DNA of 57,899 nt from Flavobacteriales bacterium (GTDB lineage: Bacteria; Bacteroidota; Bacteroidia; Flavobacteriales; TMED113): contig PAWM01000005.1 in the NCBI GenBank assembly GCA_002714185.1, forward strand, positions 1 through 57,899, written 5' to 3'. The notes below the pieces were generated by a model that did no database searches, was not told where the DNA came from, and worked only from the letters and a program-made list of their open reading frames with translations. Positions 1 to 9,784 of this stretch are shown in pieces. The position numbers and the translations under genes are program-made. Positions within the stretch are counted from its first letter, which is position 1, and each line of letters begins with the position of its first letter.

Positions 1-1359
1 AAAACCTAATCCCATTGGGTCATATAGTGCACCATCAAAGTATACACTTGCAACAGCACCGTTCCATCCATCACCCCATGAATCACTAAATGTAGCTACT
101 ATTTCCATATAACCCGCCGCACATGATCCATCACAGTTTGTTCCTGCTGGAGCATAAACACATGAACCATTATCTTCTTCAGCAGCTGAGTCATAATTAC
201 ATGCATCAGAGTCCATACATCCTTGTACAGCTGCATATGTACACATTGCATTGTCAGCTATATCAGCCTCTGCATTATAATTTTCTGCAGCTTCATCCAT
301 ACAGTCTGTTACACAGTTTCCAACTAGTCCAGATCCTGTACTACCCTCAGCAGCATAGATTTCATTACCATCAGCATCTGAAACTGTAAAAGAAGTTTCA
401 CCAATATATGAACCACCTCCTAATGTCCAAGTTTGACAATCTAAAGAAGATAAACATCCTGTTGCTGAAGAACCTGCTGGTAACTCGAATGTTTCTGAAC
501 CAATAGTAAGAACGTTACCATTCCAACCATCGCCCCAAGAATCAATCATTGTAACAGTAGCAACAGCACAAGTGTAAGTACATCCGCCATCGATATCTGC
601 ATCAGCATCATAATTATCAGCATCTGGATCTAAACAGCCTACAACTGGGTCTGTAACACAAGAACAGTCATAACCATATCCAATCATTTGCTCAACATTA
701 TAATACATCAAATTCCATACATAATCATAACAAGTGTATGTTCCTTCAGTATATAAAGAGCCATCTGCAAGGTAAGGACATGAATAAGTGCATGATCCAT
801 CTTCTACTGCAGCATCTGCATTGTAGTTATCAGCATTAGCATCCATACATCCAGGAGTACCACAAGCACCAAAAGAGCCGCTCATATTTCCCATAGAAGC
901 AAGAACATTTCCATCTGAATCAGAAACTGACCAAGAGTTTTCTGAAGGCCAACTATCTGTTGCTGCATATACAACGTCTGTACATACTGATAAGTCTACT
1001 GAAAGTGTCCAAGAATTGGAAGATCCAGACTCTAGAGTATAAGTTGTTTCATCAATTGTTACGGATCCTCCTCCATCTCCATATGAGTCAGATAAAGTTA
1101 AAGTAACATCTGAAAGAGCTGCAGGACAGTCTGTTGTTGCAACACCAGCTTCATCGCCACCGTCAACACAATCATCCCATCCATCACCTAAGTAATAAGA
1201 TGGAACACAACCGTCTGGAGAATATGAAGTCCAATTTGACGTATCATCTCCACAATAAAAGCCCGCTGCATCAGCACAATCCTGACAACCTTGAGCATTA
1301 ACTAAATTAAAGCAGCAAAATGTGAAAATTGCTACTAAAGAAAGTAAAAAGTTTTTCAT
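1..1359 (-). CDS. Secreted Cys-rich repeat protein, 5' part (runs off left edge)
   Basis: The reading frame is open for 453 codons from ATG at 1359 to base 1, so the C-terminus lies outside the window. It starts with a clear signal peptide (MKNFLLSLVAIFTFCCFNLV, then NAQ). The mature part has two alternating motifs. One is a GC-(M/L)-D-x2-A-x-NY repeat closed by a GSC-type cysteine, present about four times. The other is a D-S-(W/Y)-GDG motif, present three times, inside a beta-rich domain. The Asp-spaced repeats look able to bind calcium, but that is inference. Such repeats are common in secreted proteins of marine Bacteroidota that end in a type IX secretion signal, which would be in the missing end. 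The exact function is unknown. The related lipoprotein at 31273-31926 carries the same Cys repeat. Confidence 0.85.
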   Translation of the reverse strand, partial: MKNFLLSLVAIFTFCCFNLVNAQGCQDCADAAGFYCGDDTSNWTSYSPDGCVPSYYLGDGWDDCVDGGDEAGVATTDCPAALSDVTLTLSDSYGDGGGSVTIDETTYTLESGSSNSWTLSVDLSVCTDVVYAATDSWPSENSWSVSDSDGNVLASMGNMSGSFGACGTPGCMDANADNYNADAAVEDGSCTYSCPYLADGSLYTEGTYTCYDYVWNLMYYNVEQMIGYGYDCSCVTDPVVGCLDPDADNYDADADIDGGCTYTCAVATVTMIDSWGDGWNGNVLTIGSETFELPAGSSATGCLSSLDCQTWTLGGGSYIGETSFTVSDADGNEIYAAEGSTGSGLVGNCVTDCMDEAAENYNAEADIADNAMCTYAAVQGCMDSDACNYDSAAEEDNGSCVYAPAGTNCDGSCAAGYMEIVATFSDSWGDGWNGAVASVYFDGALYDPMGLGF

Positions 1360-1647
1360 CGGTAAAAAATTTTTAATTAATAAATAATTTGTTTTCATAT
1401 AAAATAATAAGCATAGAACACCACCTGCCCATACACCGGCAATAACAGAGGTAAATACACCAAAATTATGCTGCAAATGGGGGTAGAATTCTATTTATTC
1501 TTTGTACAATTTAGGTATTTAATTATTCAATTCCAAGAATAATTAACTATTATTTGTTAATAAATAGCTGAATTAAAGATTTCTTATTAATAATGAAAAC
1601 AATATTTAATAGGTAATATAAATTATATTAATTTTATTTAAATTATT
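1360..1647. other. Divergent intergenic region between repeat protein and gpmI
   Basis: This 288-base gap separates two genes that are transcribed away from each other, so it should hold both promoters. On the minus strand TAATTTTG at 1468-1461 fits the Bacteroidota -7 consensus TAnnTTTG, but no good -33 TTTG sits at the expected distance. No convincing -7 box is visible for gpmI. A patch at about 1411-1490 is clearly richer in G and C than its surroundings. It stays open on the minus strand, in frame with the repeat protein, back to a TAA at 1497-1495, and would read as a hydrophobic stretch. The signal peptide beginning at 1359 argues that the patch is not part of that protein. Confidence 0.4.
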
Positions 1648-3165
1648 ATGAAAAAAACAGCATTAATTATTTTAGATGGATGGGGCCACAGTCAAGATAA
1701 TGAATCAAATGCAATATTTCATGCCAACACACCTTATATAGATAGCCTATATAATAAATCTCTTAATACTGAAATTAAAACTCATGGAGAATATGTGGGA
1801 CTACCAAAGGGACAAATGGGAAACTCAGAAGTTGGTCACTTAAATATTGGAGCTGGAAGAGTTGTATATCAGGATTTAGCAAAGATAAATAATGATATTC
1901 ATAATGATAAACTGAAACATAACCAAGAGTTATTACATGCAATTAATACAGCAAAAGAAAGAAGTAAGCCTCTACATATAATGGGCTTATTGTCAAATGG
2001 AGGAATTCACTCACATATTAATCATTTAAAAGCAATATGTGAATGTGCATTACAAAATAATGTTAGCCATATTTTTATTCATGGTTTTACTGATGGACGA
2101 GATTCTGACCCTAAATCAGGGAAAAAACACATTACTGATTTGCTTAAATATATAGATGGAAAAAATATTACTCTAGCATCAATAATCGGAAGATATTATG
2201 CTATGGATAGAGATAAAAGATGGGAAAGAACCACATTAACATATAATATGCTAGTGAATGGTCACGGAAAGAAAAGTCAAAATATAATTAATTGTATTGC
2301 AGAGTCTTATCGAAAAGAAATTAGCGATGAATTTATTTTACCGATAGTGATGGTAGATGACAAACAACAAGCAGTAGCCCAAATTTCTGACCAAGATGTA
2401 GTTATCTGTTTTAATTTTAGATCTGATAGATGTAGGCAAATTGTGACCGCCTTAACTCAAGTAGATATACCTCAATATCAAACGAAAAGTTTAAATATTG
2501 AATTATATACTATGACTTGTTATGACGAAACATTTGAAGAAATTAAAGTTTTCTATCCTAGAAAAAATATTAAAAATACAATTGGTGAAGTAATTTCCAA
2601 TGCAGGATTGACTCAATTGAGAATTGCTGAAACAGAAAAATATCCACATGTGACATTTTTCTTTTCTGGTGGCAGAGAAAAAAAATTTAACAATGAATAT
2701 AGAGCATTAATTTCATCTCCAAAAGTAGCAACATATGATTTAAAACCTGAAATGAGTGCAGAAGAGGTCACACAAACATATATCGATGAACTAAACAATA
2801 CAAATCCTGATTTTATATGTTTAAATTATGCTAATCCTGACATGGTCGGGCACACTGGAAACTTTAATGCAGTTGTAAAAACTCTAGAATTTATTGATAA
2901 ATGCCTTTATAAAATCGTTAGTGCTAGCTTAAAAAAAAATTATGCAATCATTATTATTGCTGATCACGGGAATGCAGAAATGATGATTAATAAAGACAAT
3001 ACTCCACACACAGCACATACTACTAATAAAGTACCTTGCTTTATCTTAAACACTAACTATAAATTTATAACAGATGGCAGCTTATGCGATATTGCACCTA
3101 CAATTTTAAACATTATGAATCTGGACAAGCCATCAGAAATGACAGGTAAATCAATTATAAATTAA
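1648..3165 (+). CDS. gpmI: 2,3-bisphosphoglycerate-independent phosphoglycerate mutase
   Basis: This cytoplasmic glycolytic and gluconeogenic enzyme interconverts 3- and 2-phosphoglycerate using two Mn ions and a phosphoserine. At 505 aa it has normal family length. Visible signatures are the N-terminal DGWG (residues 10-13), the catalytic serine in MGNSEVGHLNIGAGR (Ser60), GRDSDP near residue 150, and the C-terminal metal-binding ADHGNAE followed by HTAHTT. The ATG start gives the usual N-terminus MKKTALIILDGWG. Its stop codon overlaps the stop of the convergent surface-protein gene at 3162-3165, so no terminator separates them. Assignment is firm. Confidence 0.97.
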   Translation: MKKTALIILDGWGHSQDNESNAIFHANTPYIDSLYNKSLNTEIKTHGEYVGLPKGQMGNSEVGHLNIGAGRVVYQDLAKINNDIHNDKLKHNQELLHAINTAKERSKPLHIMGLLSNGGIHSHINHLKAICECALQNNVSHIFIHGFTDGRDSDPKSGKKHITDLLKYIDGKNITLASIIGRYYAMDRDKRWERTTLTYNMLVNGHGKKSQNIINCIAESYRKEISDEFILPIVMVDDKQQAVAQISDQDVVICFNFRSDRCRQIVTALTQVDIPQYQTKSLNIELYTMTCYDETFEEIKVFYPRKNIKNTIGEVISNAGLTQLRIAETEKYPHVTFFFSGGREKKFNNEYRALISSPKVATYDLKPEMSAEEVTQTYIDELNNTNPDFICLNYANPDMVGHTGNFNAVVKTLEFIDKCLYKIVSASLKKNYAIIIIADHGNAEMMINKDNTPHTAHTTNKVPCFILNTNYKFITDGSLCDIAPTILNIMNLDKPSEMTGKSIIN

Positions 3166-4772
3166 CGAATTAATAGTATACTTCCTGTTCTTTTAGCACC
3201 ATCATTTTTATTATGAGGATTCCCAAAAATTGCTTCCGTGAAATTAGAAACCTCATAAGAATCTACATTATGAATAGGATTTGAATAACTCAAAATATAA
3301 TAATAAACACCCTCACTGCATTCTTGACCAAATTGCTTAAAATATGTTCCGTCCCAACAGCCAGATTTAAAATCAACACAGGGTCTGTAATCATCAGATC
3401 GATAAACTAATGTACCCCAGCGATTAAAAATATCGAGACTAACGGGACCTACTATATCACCTAAATTAAGCCAAAAAACATCATTATTATCATCACCATT
3501 AGGAGTAAAGGAAGTAGGTAAAATACACTCGTCTACTGTCACTTCTATATTATATTCAATCTCATTTGAACAAGAATCAGTTATCAAAACCTGATACTCA
3601 TAAATATATGGTGTGAACGGTGGAGAAGTAGCTATAATTTGACTACTTCCAGGAATCCAATAATCATCATTCCAAGCGAAAGAAGGAGTAGTGGATGTAG
3701 TCTCGTTACCATCAACAAACCATTGGAAACTATAAGGTGGCAACCCGCCTTCAATATCTAAAATTATTTCACTATTATCTCCATAACATGCAAAAACCTC
3801 ATTTGGAGGCCACACTACTTCAAAAAAATCAACATCTAACCCTTCAATTAAAATAGTACTAGACTCACTAAATCCACAACCATCCTCAACAGTAAAAACT
3901 GCAGGAAAAACACCCTCTTGAACATCAATAAGCAAATTGTCAAATTCTACACTATTATCTAAATATGTCCAAGAAATATCATAAGGAGGCATGCCTCCAC
4001 TATAAACAGCTTCTAGCTCCAAGGTTTGCCCATTACAAACAGTTTGGTCTGAAGGAAGTAATATTTGAATTGGTGAATAATTATTAATCTGAATCTCAAT
4101 GTCTTCTTGTGGAACACAATTAGTTGAAAAAGGAAATTGAAATAATATATTTTCTGTAAATTCATCAAGACCATCAAAAATTGGATTAATGTCTACACTA
4201 ATTGAGTTTTCGCCTGCTGGAATCTCAATATATCCAACTAATTCCTCAATATCGAGACCATTGAAAAAATTTGACGAACCTATTATATCATAATAAAAAA
4301 CAGTATCATTTTCATATGGGTAAGGTGTAGTAAACGTCAATGTACTTGAACCACATCCTTCGAATAACTCTGCTGGATTTGAATAATCAAATGAAGAGAG
4401 CGTTACAGTTGGGCTTGATGGAACAATATCAAAATTAATAGAAGCGGCAGAAGAATTATTGCATTCATCTACTGCTGAAAAAGTATAAACTCCTGTTGGT
4501 AAGTTATTTGTTGAGAGATCCATTTCAAGACTTACTATTTCATTATCATAATACCAAGCATAATTAACATTACCCACTCCTCCATTAACAAAACCTTCTA
4601 AATAACCATTATCTTGCTCATCTTCACACAAAATTAATTCCGCATCTAACTGCACTGATAATGGAGGCGGTTCATAAATTTGAATCGAAATACTATTTGG
4701 CCAGGTGGAACATACATCAATAAAAGGAAAATTAAACTCTATAGTTTCAACTCCTTCATCTTCTTCATCCAA
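3162..4772 (-). CDS. C-terminal part of split surface protein with gliding-associated CTD
   Basis: This is the downstream half of the gene whose upstream half is 4779-6830. It is in the same reading frame, separated only by TAA at 4781-4779 and three codons. Its first residues complete a Calx-beta-like domain that begins before the stop: the acidic LDEEDEG stretch matches equivalent stretches in other domains of the pair. The apparent start is a TTG with no good ribosome site, so it is probably not a real start. Ig-like beta domains follow. The last roughly 90 residues form a gliding motility-associated C-terminal domain (CHU_C/TIGR04131 type), with SFTPNGDDNNDVFW and IFNRWGTLVY, which is a type IX secretion signal. 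Without readthrough the product lacking this end could not be exported correctly. Confidence 0.8.
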   Translation of the reverse strand: MDEEDEGVETIEFNFPFIDVCSTWPNSISIQIYEPPPLSVQLDAELILCEDEQDNGYLEGFVNGGVGNVNYAWYYDNEIVSLEMDLSTNNLPTGVYTFSAVDECNNSSAASINFDIVPSSPTVTLSSFDYSNPAELFEGCGSSTLTFTTPYPYENDTVFYYDIIGSSNFFNGLDIEELVGYIEIPAGENSISVDINPIFDGLDEFTENILFQFPFSTNCVPQEDIEIQINNYSPIQILLPSDQTVCNGQTLELEAVYSGGMPPYDISWTYLDNSVEFDNLLIDVQEGVFPAVFTVEDGCGFSESSTILIEGLDVDFFEVVWPPNEVFACYGDNSEIILDIEGGLPPYSFQWFVDGNETTSTTPSFAWNDDYWIPGSSQIIATSPPFTPYIYEYQVLITDSCSNEIEYNIEVTVDECILPTSFTPNGDDNNDVFWLNLGDIVGPVSLDIFNRWGTLVYRSDDYRPCVDFKSGCWDGTYFKQFGQECSEGVYYYILSYSNPIHNVDSYEVSNFTEAIFGNPHNKNDGAKRTGSILLIR

Positions 4773-4778
4773 TAAAAT

Positions 4779-6830
4779 TTAAACAGGAACATAAAACACA
4801 CTTTCCCCAGCAGGAATAGTGATACTGGTTTCTAAATTATAATCTAATCCTAATTCTGCAGACCCTGTAACATTAAAATCAAGATTAATATCTTCGGTTT
4901 GTATTTCAGGAACATTAAATTGTAAAATACTTTCAAAACAACTTTCTGGCAATAAACCTGGATCAACTACATCATAAGAAATAAGTTCTACATAAGGTTC
5001 TAGATTGACAAATGAAATTAAAATTTCATCTCCTGCCACTACCCCACATGCTTCTTCCGCAATAAGTTGATATAAACCTTCACCTGGTAAAGAGGATATG
5101 GATGCATTATTTGAAATAACAACACCTTCATAAAACCAAGTATAATTATATGGTGGTAATCCACCAGTAATATCTGGAGTTAAAACAATATCAATAATAT
5201 CATCTTCGCAAATCAACAAATCACTTTCCAATTCTACTGAAAGTATCTGTTCTTGAACAATTACATCTGTGTTTTGAGTCACAACCTGATCTAAGCAATC
5301 ATCTGTGACTACTAAAGTATAAAAAGTTGTTTCTAGCGGTTCTTGGTTAATCGATAGTATACCAGACTGATCTAAAGAACCCTCATTCAGAATATCACCG
5401 GATTCATTATACCAAGTATAATTATATGGTGGATACCCCCCTTCGATTATCGCTTCAATATTAGCAGAACCCAAGCAATCAATTGTAATTTGATCAGGCA
5501 TAGCAAGTAAAAGTTCTTCTTGATCAAATATAACAAGTTCAATATCTTGAACTGTACCATCAACCTCACAGGGAACAGGAACACCCGACACTGTAACAAT
5601 TAATGTTTCTTCACCCTCAGGAATTTCGTCAAAAAAAACATTAATAGGAAGTACAATTTGATCTTGAAATGCAGGCAAAGTAAGTTCTGTTGGTAATGCT
5701 TCATAGTCAACTCCGTATGTCGCCTCACCTGAATATTCAAGTGTAATATCAAGATCCATAGTCATATCTCCTCCTCTGTCAAATTGCAATGCTGCTTGAC
5801 CACAACCCTCCAAAACACCATTTTCCACATCTAGAACAAGCCCTAATTCTGTGTTTGGAACAGTGCTTATCTGAACATTAGGACTCGAAAAGCTATTTGC
5901 TTCTAAAAAAACAGCAGAATTTAATATACCATCTGCACAATCTGCAATAGCAAGTTTTATATGATAAGTTTCATCACATATCAAATTATTTATATAAGCA
6001 GGTAATGCAACTGTAAAACCTGTTAATCCATCCACAGTAAATTCTGGACTAGGTGGTTGATTAACCCCTTGCCAGCCATTCCCAGCATAATCATTATCAA
6101 TCCAATATGTATTATAGCTTTCCCAATTTGAATCTAATGATTCACATTGTCCACCCCAGTCTTCATTTGGATCTCCGTTATTCACCGTATTCACTGCAAC
6201 GGGAGTTGAAGTAAATAAATTTTCATCTACGACACCTGTAAAATTACCATCACCATCAACAACCCATTCTCCTGGATCTGGTACTAAAGCAATATTTACA
6301 GCATTATTTGTATATGGTCCTGTAATTCCAGGCCCACTAATGAAAAACCCAAATACATCGTTAAAACTTGAACAAGTATAACCTGTATATTCCATCGACC
6401 CAAATGAATACCAAAATGACATCTCATCAGATTGAGCTATAAAGTCGAATTCTAAAATAGTTACATTATTTACACTAAATCCGGACATACCTAATTCGGA
6501 TAAAGCTTGTTCAAGGTCAGCATCTCCTGATATTCCTGGCCCCGCTCCTGCCCCTGTAGTCACAAAATCAATCCCCCCAGTACACATAATAAGACCTTCC
6601 TCAAAGCAAATATTAGCATTAAATCCATCAAAATAACCAATGTTTTGAGGACCATTCTGCCAAGTAAAATTATTTGCTATTATTCCCTCACCAAGTAAAA
6701 CATCTTCAACTAAATTTTGTGCATTATCAAATGGTGGATTATTAGTTACAGCAATCTGACTATGTACAATAGAGCAATTCATAGCACAACAAGATATACA
6801 TACAAACCTTATAAAATCCAATAAGTTCAT
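4779..6830 (-). CDS. N-terminal part of split choice-of-anchor L surface protein
   Basis: The 683-aa product starts with a signal peptide ending near IVHSQIAV. A choice-of-anchor L domain follows at about residues 30-320, with GYFDGFNANICFEEGL, WYSFGSMEYTGYTC and YWIDNDYAGNGWQGVNQPP. Then come a Calx-beta-like domain and Ig-like domains with repeated GG-x-PPYNYTWY motifs. The frame ends at TAA 4781-4779, in the middle of a second Calx-beta-like domain, and resumes without shift in 3162-4772. The undisrupted gene would encode about 1,222 residues. The gene begins 5 bases after the stop of its paralogue at 6836-9673, so the two are probably co-transcribed. The role is likely a surface adhesin or gliding-related protein. 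Whether this is a pseudogene, a sequencing error or readthrough cannot be settled here. Confidence 0.8.
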   Translation of the reverse strand: MNLLDFIRFVCISCCAMNCSIVHSQIAVTNNPPFDNAQNLVEDVLLGEGIIANNFTWQNGPQNIGYFDGFNANICFEEGLIMCTGGIDFVTTGAGAGPGISGDADLEQALSELGMSGFSVNNVTILEFDFIAQSDEMSFWYSFGSMEYTGYTCSSFNDVFGFFISGPGITGPYTNNAVNIALVPDPGEWVVDGDGNFTGVVDENLFTSTPVAVNTVNNGDPNEDWGGQCESLDSNWESYNTYWIDNDYAGNGWQGVNQPPSPEFTVDGLTGFTVALPAYINNLICDETYHIKLAIADCADGILNSAVFLEANSFSSPNVQISTVPNTELGLVLDVENGVLEGCGQAALQFDRGGDMTMDLDITLEYSGEATYGVDYEALPTELTLPAFQDQIVLPINVFFDEIPEGEETLIVTVSGVPVPCEVDGTVQDIELVIFDQEELLLAMPDQITIDCLGSANIEAIIEGGYPPYNYTWYNESGDILNEGSLDQSGILSINQEPLETTFYTLVVTDDCLDQVVTQNTDVIVQEQILSVELESDLLICEDDIIDIVLTPDITGGLPPYNYTWFYEGVVISNNASISSLPGEGLYQLIAEEACGVVAGDEILISFVNLEPYVELISYDVVDPGLLPESCFESILQFNVPEIQTEDINLDFNVTGSAELGLDYNLETSITIPAGESVFYVPV

Positions 6831-6835
6831 TTATT

Positions 6836-9673
6836 TTACTTTATTATAGAAACTCTTCCTTTCTCTGTTTTTTCCATAGATGCTGAATTTGTCATATATA
6901 CTTTATACATGTAAACATCTTGAGGAACTTCTTTACCATTAGGGTACTTACCGTCCCAACCCTCTTGTGGATTAGTCGTTGAAAAAATTTGCTTTCCCCA
7001 TCGGTCAAAAATAATTAATTCAAAATCTTCTTGACCAACAACACTTACATTAAAAGTGTCATTTACACCATCTCCATTGGGAGAAAATATATCTGGTGAA
7101 TAAAATATTAAAGCTGGTGCAATATTAATAATTTCATTATAATAATTTGAACAACCAAATTGATCCCAAGCAGTTAAAGTAACAAAATAACTCCCCTCTT
7201 CTTCATATGTATGTAAAGGTTCAACTTCATATGACAGCGAACTATCGTCTCCAAAAACCCATTCAAATTCAACAAACTGTTCATCAATTAACTGCACAAA
7301 TTGGATATCCATACCATCCTGTTCAAAATAAAACTCCGGAACAGGAGCAACAGAAATAGATACCATAGCTGAAGCTTCTTCACTTAAATTATTACACAAA
7401 TCACCTACCTGAACAGAATAATATGTTGTTGTTTCTTCGACATCAACCAAAATACTAGATGAAGTTTCTCCGTTAGACCACAAAAAAGAATAATCATCAT
7501 CATTAATTACACCTTCAGAAAATAAATTTTCAACTGCAATCTCTACAGTTTCACCTGGACAACCCACTACATCTGTAACTGTAAATGTTGGAGCAGCATA
7601 AATTGGTACCTCAATAACTATATCAAAAATACTTTCCTCACCATTGCATTCGTCAATCACAATAACTTCGTAAGTTGTGGTTTCCTCCGGAGAAATTGAT
7701 GCGATATTGTTAACATATGATTCATCCATATCAAGATTAAGCCACTGGTAGGAATATGTTGATGTGCCTAATGTCTGTGCATCTAAATTTAATGGATCTC
7801 CAGGACAAAATAAATTTCCTAAAACTTGAATTTCAACTAAAGGGGGCTCTGTTACTTGAAGACTAATTGGTATACTAAAGTCATATATCATATTTGAACA
7901 ATTATCAATAATTTGGAAATCAACATTTTGATTATTTCCATTATCTAATTCAAAATTATAATCGTATGTAGTACAATCACATGGAGTTGGACTATCAGGC
8001 CATACATAAGAATAATCGCCCGAACCTCCGTTTACTGTTGGTGTCACTGTCACAAAATCACTATCACATGCAAAATAATCTGGATAACTAATTTCAACTG
8101 CACTATATTCAATCACTTGGACACTGAAATCAGTAACAATTTCTTGATCTTGACAATCATCATAAACAATTAATTGATACTCTGTATCAGCAGAAGTGTT
8201 AACTGTTAACGAAGGATCCGATCCAATTTGATTACCCTCCTGATCATACCATATATATGTATATTCATTAGTATCACCAATGTAACCACCTGAAATCACA
8301 GCTGGTTCCAAAGTAGCTTCATCACCAAAACATTGAATAATGGCTGGACTACCAGGGTCTACGATAATAGGCACTTGATCATACAGGTTAAAAGAAATTT
8401 CTGAAACCGACAACTCTGCCTGTTGACAAAGGCCATTTATTGCATTAATGGTAAATTGTAAGTCTTCAAAAGATTCATTAAGATCGTCATAAAAAGCTTG
8501 GATATTAATATATGTAAATTCTTCACCAGCAGGAATAGTAATACACGGAGATAATACCCCATCATTATTAATGCATTCATCTAAAGGTGAACCATCTTCA
8601 TAAGTCACGACATAATCTACACCATACTCGCATTCTCCACCTGACACAACTTCTAATGTTATATCATATTCGGAATTTCCTGCAGCATTAAATTCTAATT
8701 GAGCAGCTGCACAACCTTCATAAATAGCTGATGGATCTTCTACAATTACAGGGCCGGTAATATTAGAAATTGGATTTACGACAACTGATGGGCTAATAAA
8801 ACTGTTTGCTTCTAAAAAAACACAGGAATTTAATGCACCATCTGATGCATCGGCAATAGCTAATTTTATATGATATGTTTCACCACAAGTTAATCCATTA
8901 TATTCAGCAGTTAATGGAACTGTGAAACCTGTTATACCTTCAACTGTAAACTCAGGGTCAGGAGGCTGATTAACTCCTTGCCATCCAGCACCACTATAAT
9001 CATTATCAATCCAATAAATGTTATAACTTTCAAAATCTGGATCAATATCGTTACAATCTGGGTCGTTTGTTAATTCTCCTGCATTAATTGTATTTACGGC
9101 AACTGGTGTTGTAGTGTATTCACCAGGATTATTAGGGTCAGGAACATAAGCTAAATTAACTGCATTATTGCTATAAGGGCCAGTAATACCTGGACCACTT
9201 AAAAAAAATCCAAAAATATCATTAAACATAGAACATGTATAAGATGTATATTCCACTGAACCAAACACATAATTAAATGCTACTGATTCTGAATTAGCAA
9301 CAAAGTCAAACTCTAAAATTGTTACATTATTCACATTCCAATTTAGATTTATTGCATTTAATGCTAATTCTAAATCAGAATCGCCAGATATGGCGGAACC
9401 TGCACCAAAGCCATTAGTAACTAATTCAAGACCTCCAGACGATAAAATAATTCCTTCATCAAAGCCAATATTAGCATTAAATCCATCAAAATATCCTATT
9501 CCATTTGCATATCCCACGGAAGAAAAATTTGATGTCACCAAATCATCTCCTAATAATACATTATTAACCAAGTACTCCTCTGAGTCCATTGGTGCATTAT
9601 TAGTTACAGCAATCTGAGAAAACAAAAAACTATGAAGTATGAAAAAAGAAAATAATAAAAATCTTAATATCAT
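6836..9673 (-). CDS. Choice-of-anchor L / PKD / gliding-associated CTD surface protein
   Basis: This intact 945-aa paralogue of the split gene downstream has a signal peptide cleaved near FLFSQ and a choice-of-anchor L domain at about residues 25-290. A Calx-beta-like domain and several Ig-like domains follow. A PKD-type domain near residue 800 shows FEWVFGDDS and HTYEEEGSYFVTLT. The C-terminus is a gliding motility-associated domain with DIFSPNGDGVNDTFNV and IFDRWGKQIFS, ending KGRVSIIK. By family this is a type IX secretion substrate exported through a SprA-type channel; a SprA gene is present at 21301-28389. It is probably a surface adhesin, but its ligand cannot be told. A -7 promoter box lies about 45 bases upstream of the ATG. 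Confidence 0.88.
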   Translation of the reverse strand: MILRFLLFSFFILHSFLFSQIAVTNNAPMDSEEYLVNNVLLGDDLVTSNFSSVGYANGIGYFDGFNANIGFDEGIILSSGGLELVTNGFGAGSAISGDSDLELALNAINLNWNVNNVTILEFDFVANSESVAFNYVFGSVEYTSYTCSMFNDIFGFFLSGPGITGPYSNNAVNLAYVPDPNNPGEYTTTPVAVNTINAGELTNDPDCNDIDPDFESYNIYWIDNDYSGAGWQGVNQPPDPEFTVEGITGFTVPLTAEYNGLTCGETYHIKLAIADASDGALNSCVFLEANSFISPSVVVNPISNITGPVIVEDPSAIYEGCAAAQLEFNAAGNSEYDITLEVVSGGECEYGVDYVVTYEDGSPLDECINNDGVLSPCITIPAGEEFTYINIQAFYDDLNESFEDLQFTINAINGLCQQAELSVSEISFNLYDQVPIIVDPGSPAIIQCFGDEATLEPAVISGGYIGDTNEYTYIWYDQEGNQIGSDPSLTVNTSADTEYQLIVYDDCQDQEIVTDFSVQVIEYSAVEISYPDYFACDSDFVTVTPTVNGGSGDYSYVWPDSPTPCDCTTYDYNFELDNGNNQNVDFQIIDNCSNMIYDFSIPISLQVTEPPLVEIQVLGNLFCPGDPLNLDAQTLGTSTYSYQWLNLDMDESYVNNIASISPEETTTYEVIVIDECNGEESIFDIVIEVPIYAAPTFTVTDVVGCPGETVEIAVENLFSEGVINDDDYSFLWSNGETSSSILVDVEETTTYYSVQVGDLCNNLSEEASAMVSISVAPVPEFYFEQDGMDIQFVQLIDEQFVEFEWVFGDDSSLSYEVEPLHTYEEEGSYFVTLTAWDQFGCSNYYNEIINIAPALIFYSPDIFSPNGDGVNDTFNVSVVGQEDFELIIFDRWGKQIFSTTNPQEGWDGKYPNGKEVPQDVYMYKVYMTNSASMEKTEKGRVSIIK

Positions 9674-9715
9674 ATGAATATATTTTTAATGTCAATAACT
9701 ATACGGTGCATTAAA

Positions 9716-9723
9716 CAAAGATA
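9716..9723 (-). promoter_or_regulatory. Putative -7 box for the surface-protein pair
   Basis: TATCTTTG on the minus strand matches the Bacteroidota -7 consensus TAnnTTTG exactly. It would place the transcription start about 35 bases before the ATG at 9673. The -33 element is not convincing, so this rests on one box in an AT-rich region. Confidence 0.4.
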
Positions 9724-9784
9724 TAATTTATAAAATACTAAATTTACATTAAATAAACAATTTTACATTATTAAAAGAAATACG

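Noticed and set aside
123-389. His/Leu-rich 88-codon plus-strand frame
   Set aside because: It is the antisense of the Cys-repeat protein, which has a signal peptide and domain motifs; the plus-strand product has low complexity and no start signal.
4770-4772. TTG as a true start for the C-terminal gliding-domain fragment
   Set aside because: It lies three codons after the in-frame stop, inside a domain, with no ribosome site or signal peptide.
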